From: DAXETY01 sp051155755
GTDB lineage: Bacteria; Desulfobacterota; Desulfobacteria; Desulfobacterales; SG8-13
DNA: 21,002 bases
Direction of reading: 5' to 3'
Assembly (NCBI GenBank): GCA_051155755.1
Contig: DAXETY010000141.1
Location: forward strand, 1-21,002
Shown here: positions 20,695 to 21,002 of the stretch, one piece after another
Layout of the letters: the number at the start of each line of letters is the position of its first letter
How positions within the stretch are numbered: position 1 is the stretch's first letter
Notes under the pieces: generated by a model
Told to the model about the DNA's origin: nothing
What the model saw: only the letters and a program-made list of their open reading frames with translations
Database searches by the model: none
Translations under genes and position numbers: made by a program

Positions 20695-21002
20695 ATGGAA
20701 TTTGATCCACTCATCCCCAACTGGTACGTGCTGCACACCAAAAGCCGCTTCGAAAACGTGGTTTACGACGGGCTGGTGCGCAAAAACGTGGACGTGTTCC
20801 TGCCGAAAATCAAGGTGCGCAGCCGGCGCCGGGACCGCCGCGTCATGATCAACGTGCCGCTGTTTCCCGGCTACGTGTTCGTTAAAACCGACCTCAACCC
20901 CAATCATCATCTCGACATCCTCAAAACCGCCGGAGCCGTGCGCTTGATCGGCACCAAGGGCGGCCCGGTGCCGGTGGAAGAAACCACCGTCGAATCGCTG
21001 AA
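20695..21002 (+). CDS. UpxY/RfaH-type NusG-family transcription antiterminator (cut by window edge)
   Basis: The 102 visible codons encode the NusG N-terminal (NGN) domain: NWYVLHTKSRFENVVYDGL (9-27), FLPKIKVRSRRRDRRVMINVPLFPGYVFVKTDL, then AVRLIGTKGGPVPVEE. This is the RNA-polymerase-binding domain. The wording (WYVLHTK, LFPGYVFV) matches specialised paralogues such as UpxY and RfaH, which help transcribe long polysaccharide operons, more than housekeeping NusG, which usually sits beside secE and ribosomal genes. The C-terminal KOW domain lies outside the window. The start may be the ATG at 20695 or an in-frame ATG at 20680; neither has a strong ribosome binding site. A polysaccharide cluster to the right is a prediction. 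Confidence 0.85.
   Translation, partial: MEFDPLIPNWYVLHTKSRFENVVYDGLVRKNVDVFLPKIKVRSRRRDRRVMINVPLFPGYVFVKTDLNPNHHLDILKTAGAVRLIGTKGGPVPVEETTVESL

Overview
The window looks like chromosomal DNA of a GC-rich, Gram-negative sulfate-reducer-type bacterium (Desulfobacterota, perhaps Desulfosarcina-like). The evidence is an outer-membrane LPS transporter (LptD) together with RNase J and a YhaM-type exonuclease, a small 2[4Fe-4S] ferredoxin, and many intergenic palindromic repeats. This placement is inference; no rRNA or tRNA gene is present to confirm it.

Layout. Positions 1-6110 are on the minus strand: a small protein of unknown function, a PlsC acyltransferase overlapping RNase J by 10 bp, then FtsK, then the start of a methyltransferase cut by the left edge. 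Positions 6270-9542 are on the plus strand: an omptin/Pom-like outer-membrane barrel, the ferredoxin and a lactate-racemase-family protein. An AT-richer type IV toxin-antitoxin module (AbiEi/AbiEii, 9785-11461) follows and looks acquired. Positions 11585-17743 return to the minus strand: surE, a yhaM-like nuclease, tmk and a 762-residue cysteine synthase/cysteinyl-tRNA-synthetase-like fusion, the last three nearly touching or overlapping, followed across a repeat island by an unknown 331-residue protein. From 18198 the plus strand carries lptD and the start of an UpxY/RfaH-type NusG paralogue.

Two things stand out. First, the fusion protein has an intact-looking CysM-type half, but its CysRS-like half has lost HIGH, KMSKS and two of the four zinc ligands while keeping the overall fold signatures. 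It is therefore unlikely to charge tRNA-Cys. Second, the intergenic DNA is crowded with repeats: degenerate tandem arrays with strict 7-, 8- or 9-bp periods built on several different words, several of them touching stop or start codons, plus three kinds of palindromic element. One element (12641-13015) has near-identical 30-bp inverted ends, each followed by a hairpin with the same 7-nt loop but a different, fully paired stem.

Functionally the genes are mostly housekeeping: chromosome segregation, RNA turnover, dTMP supply, cysteine synthesis, phospholipid and LPS assembly. The accessory parts are the toxin-antitoxin pair, the repeats and the polysaccharide-type antiterminator at the right edge.
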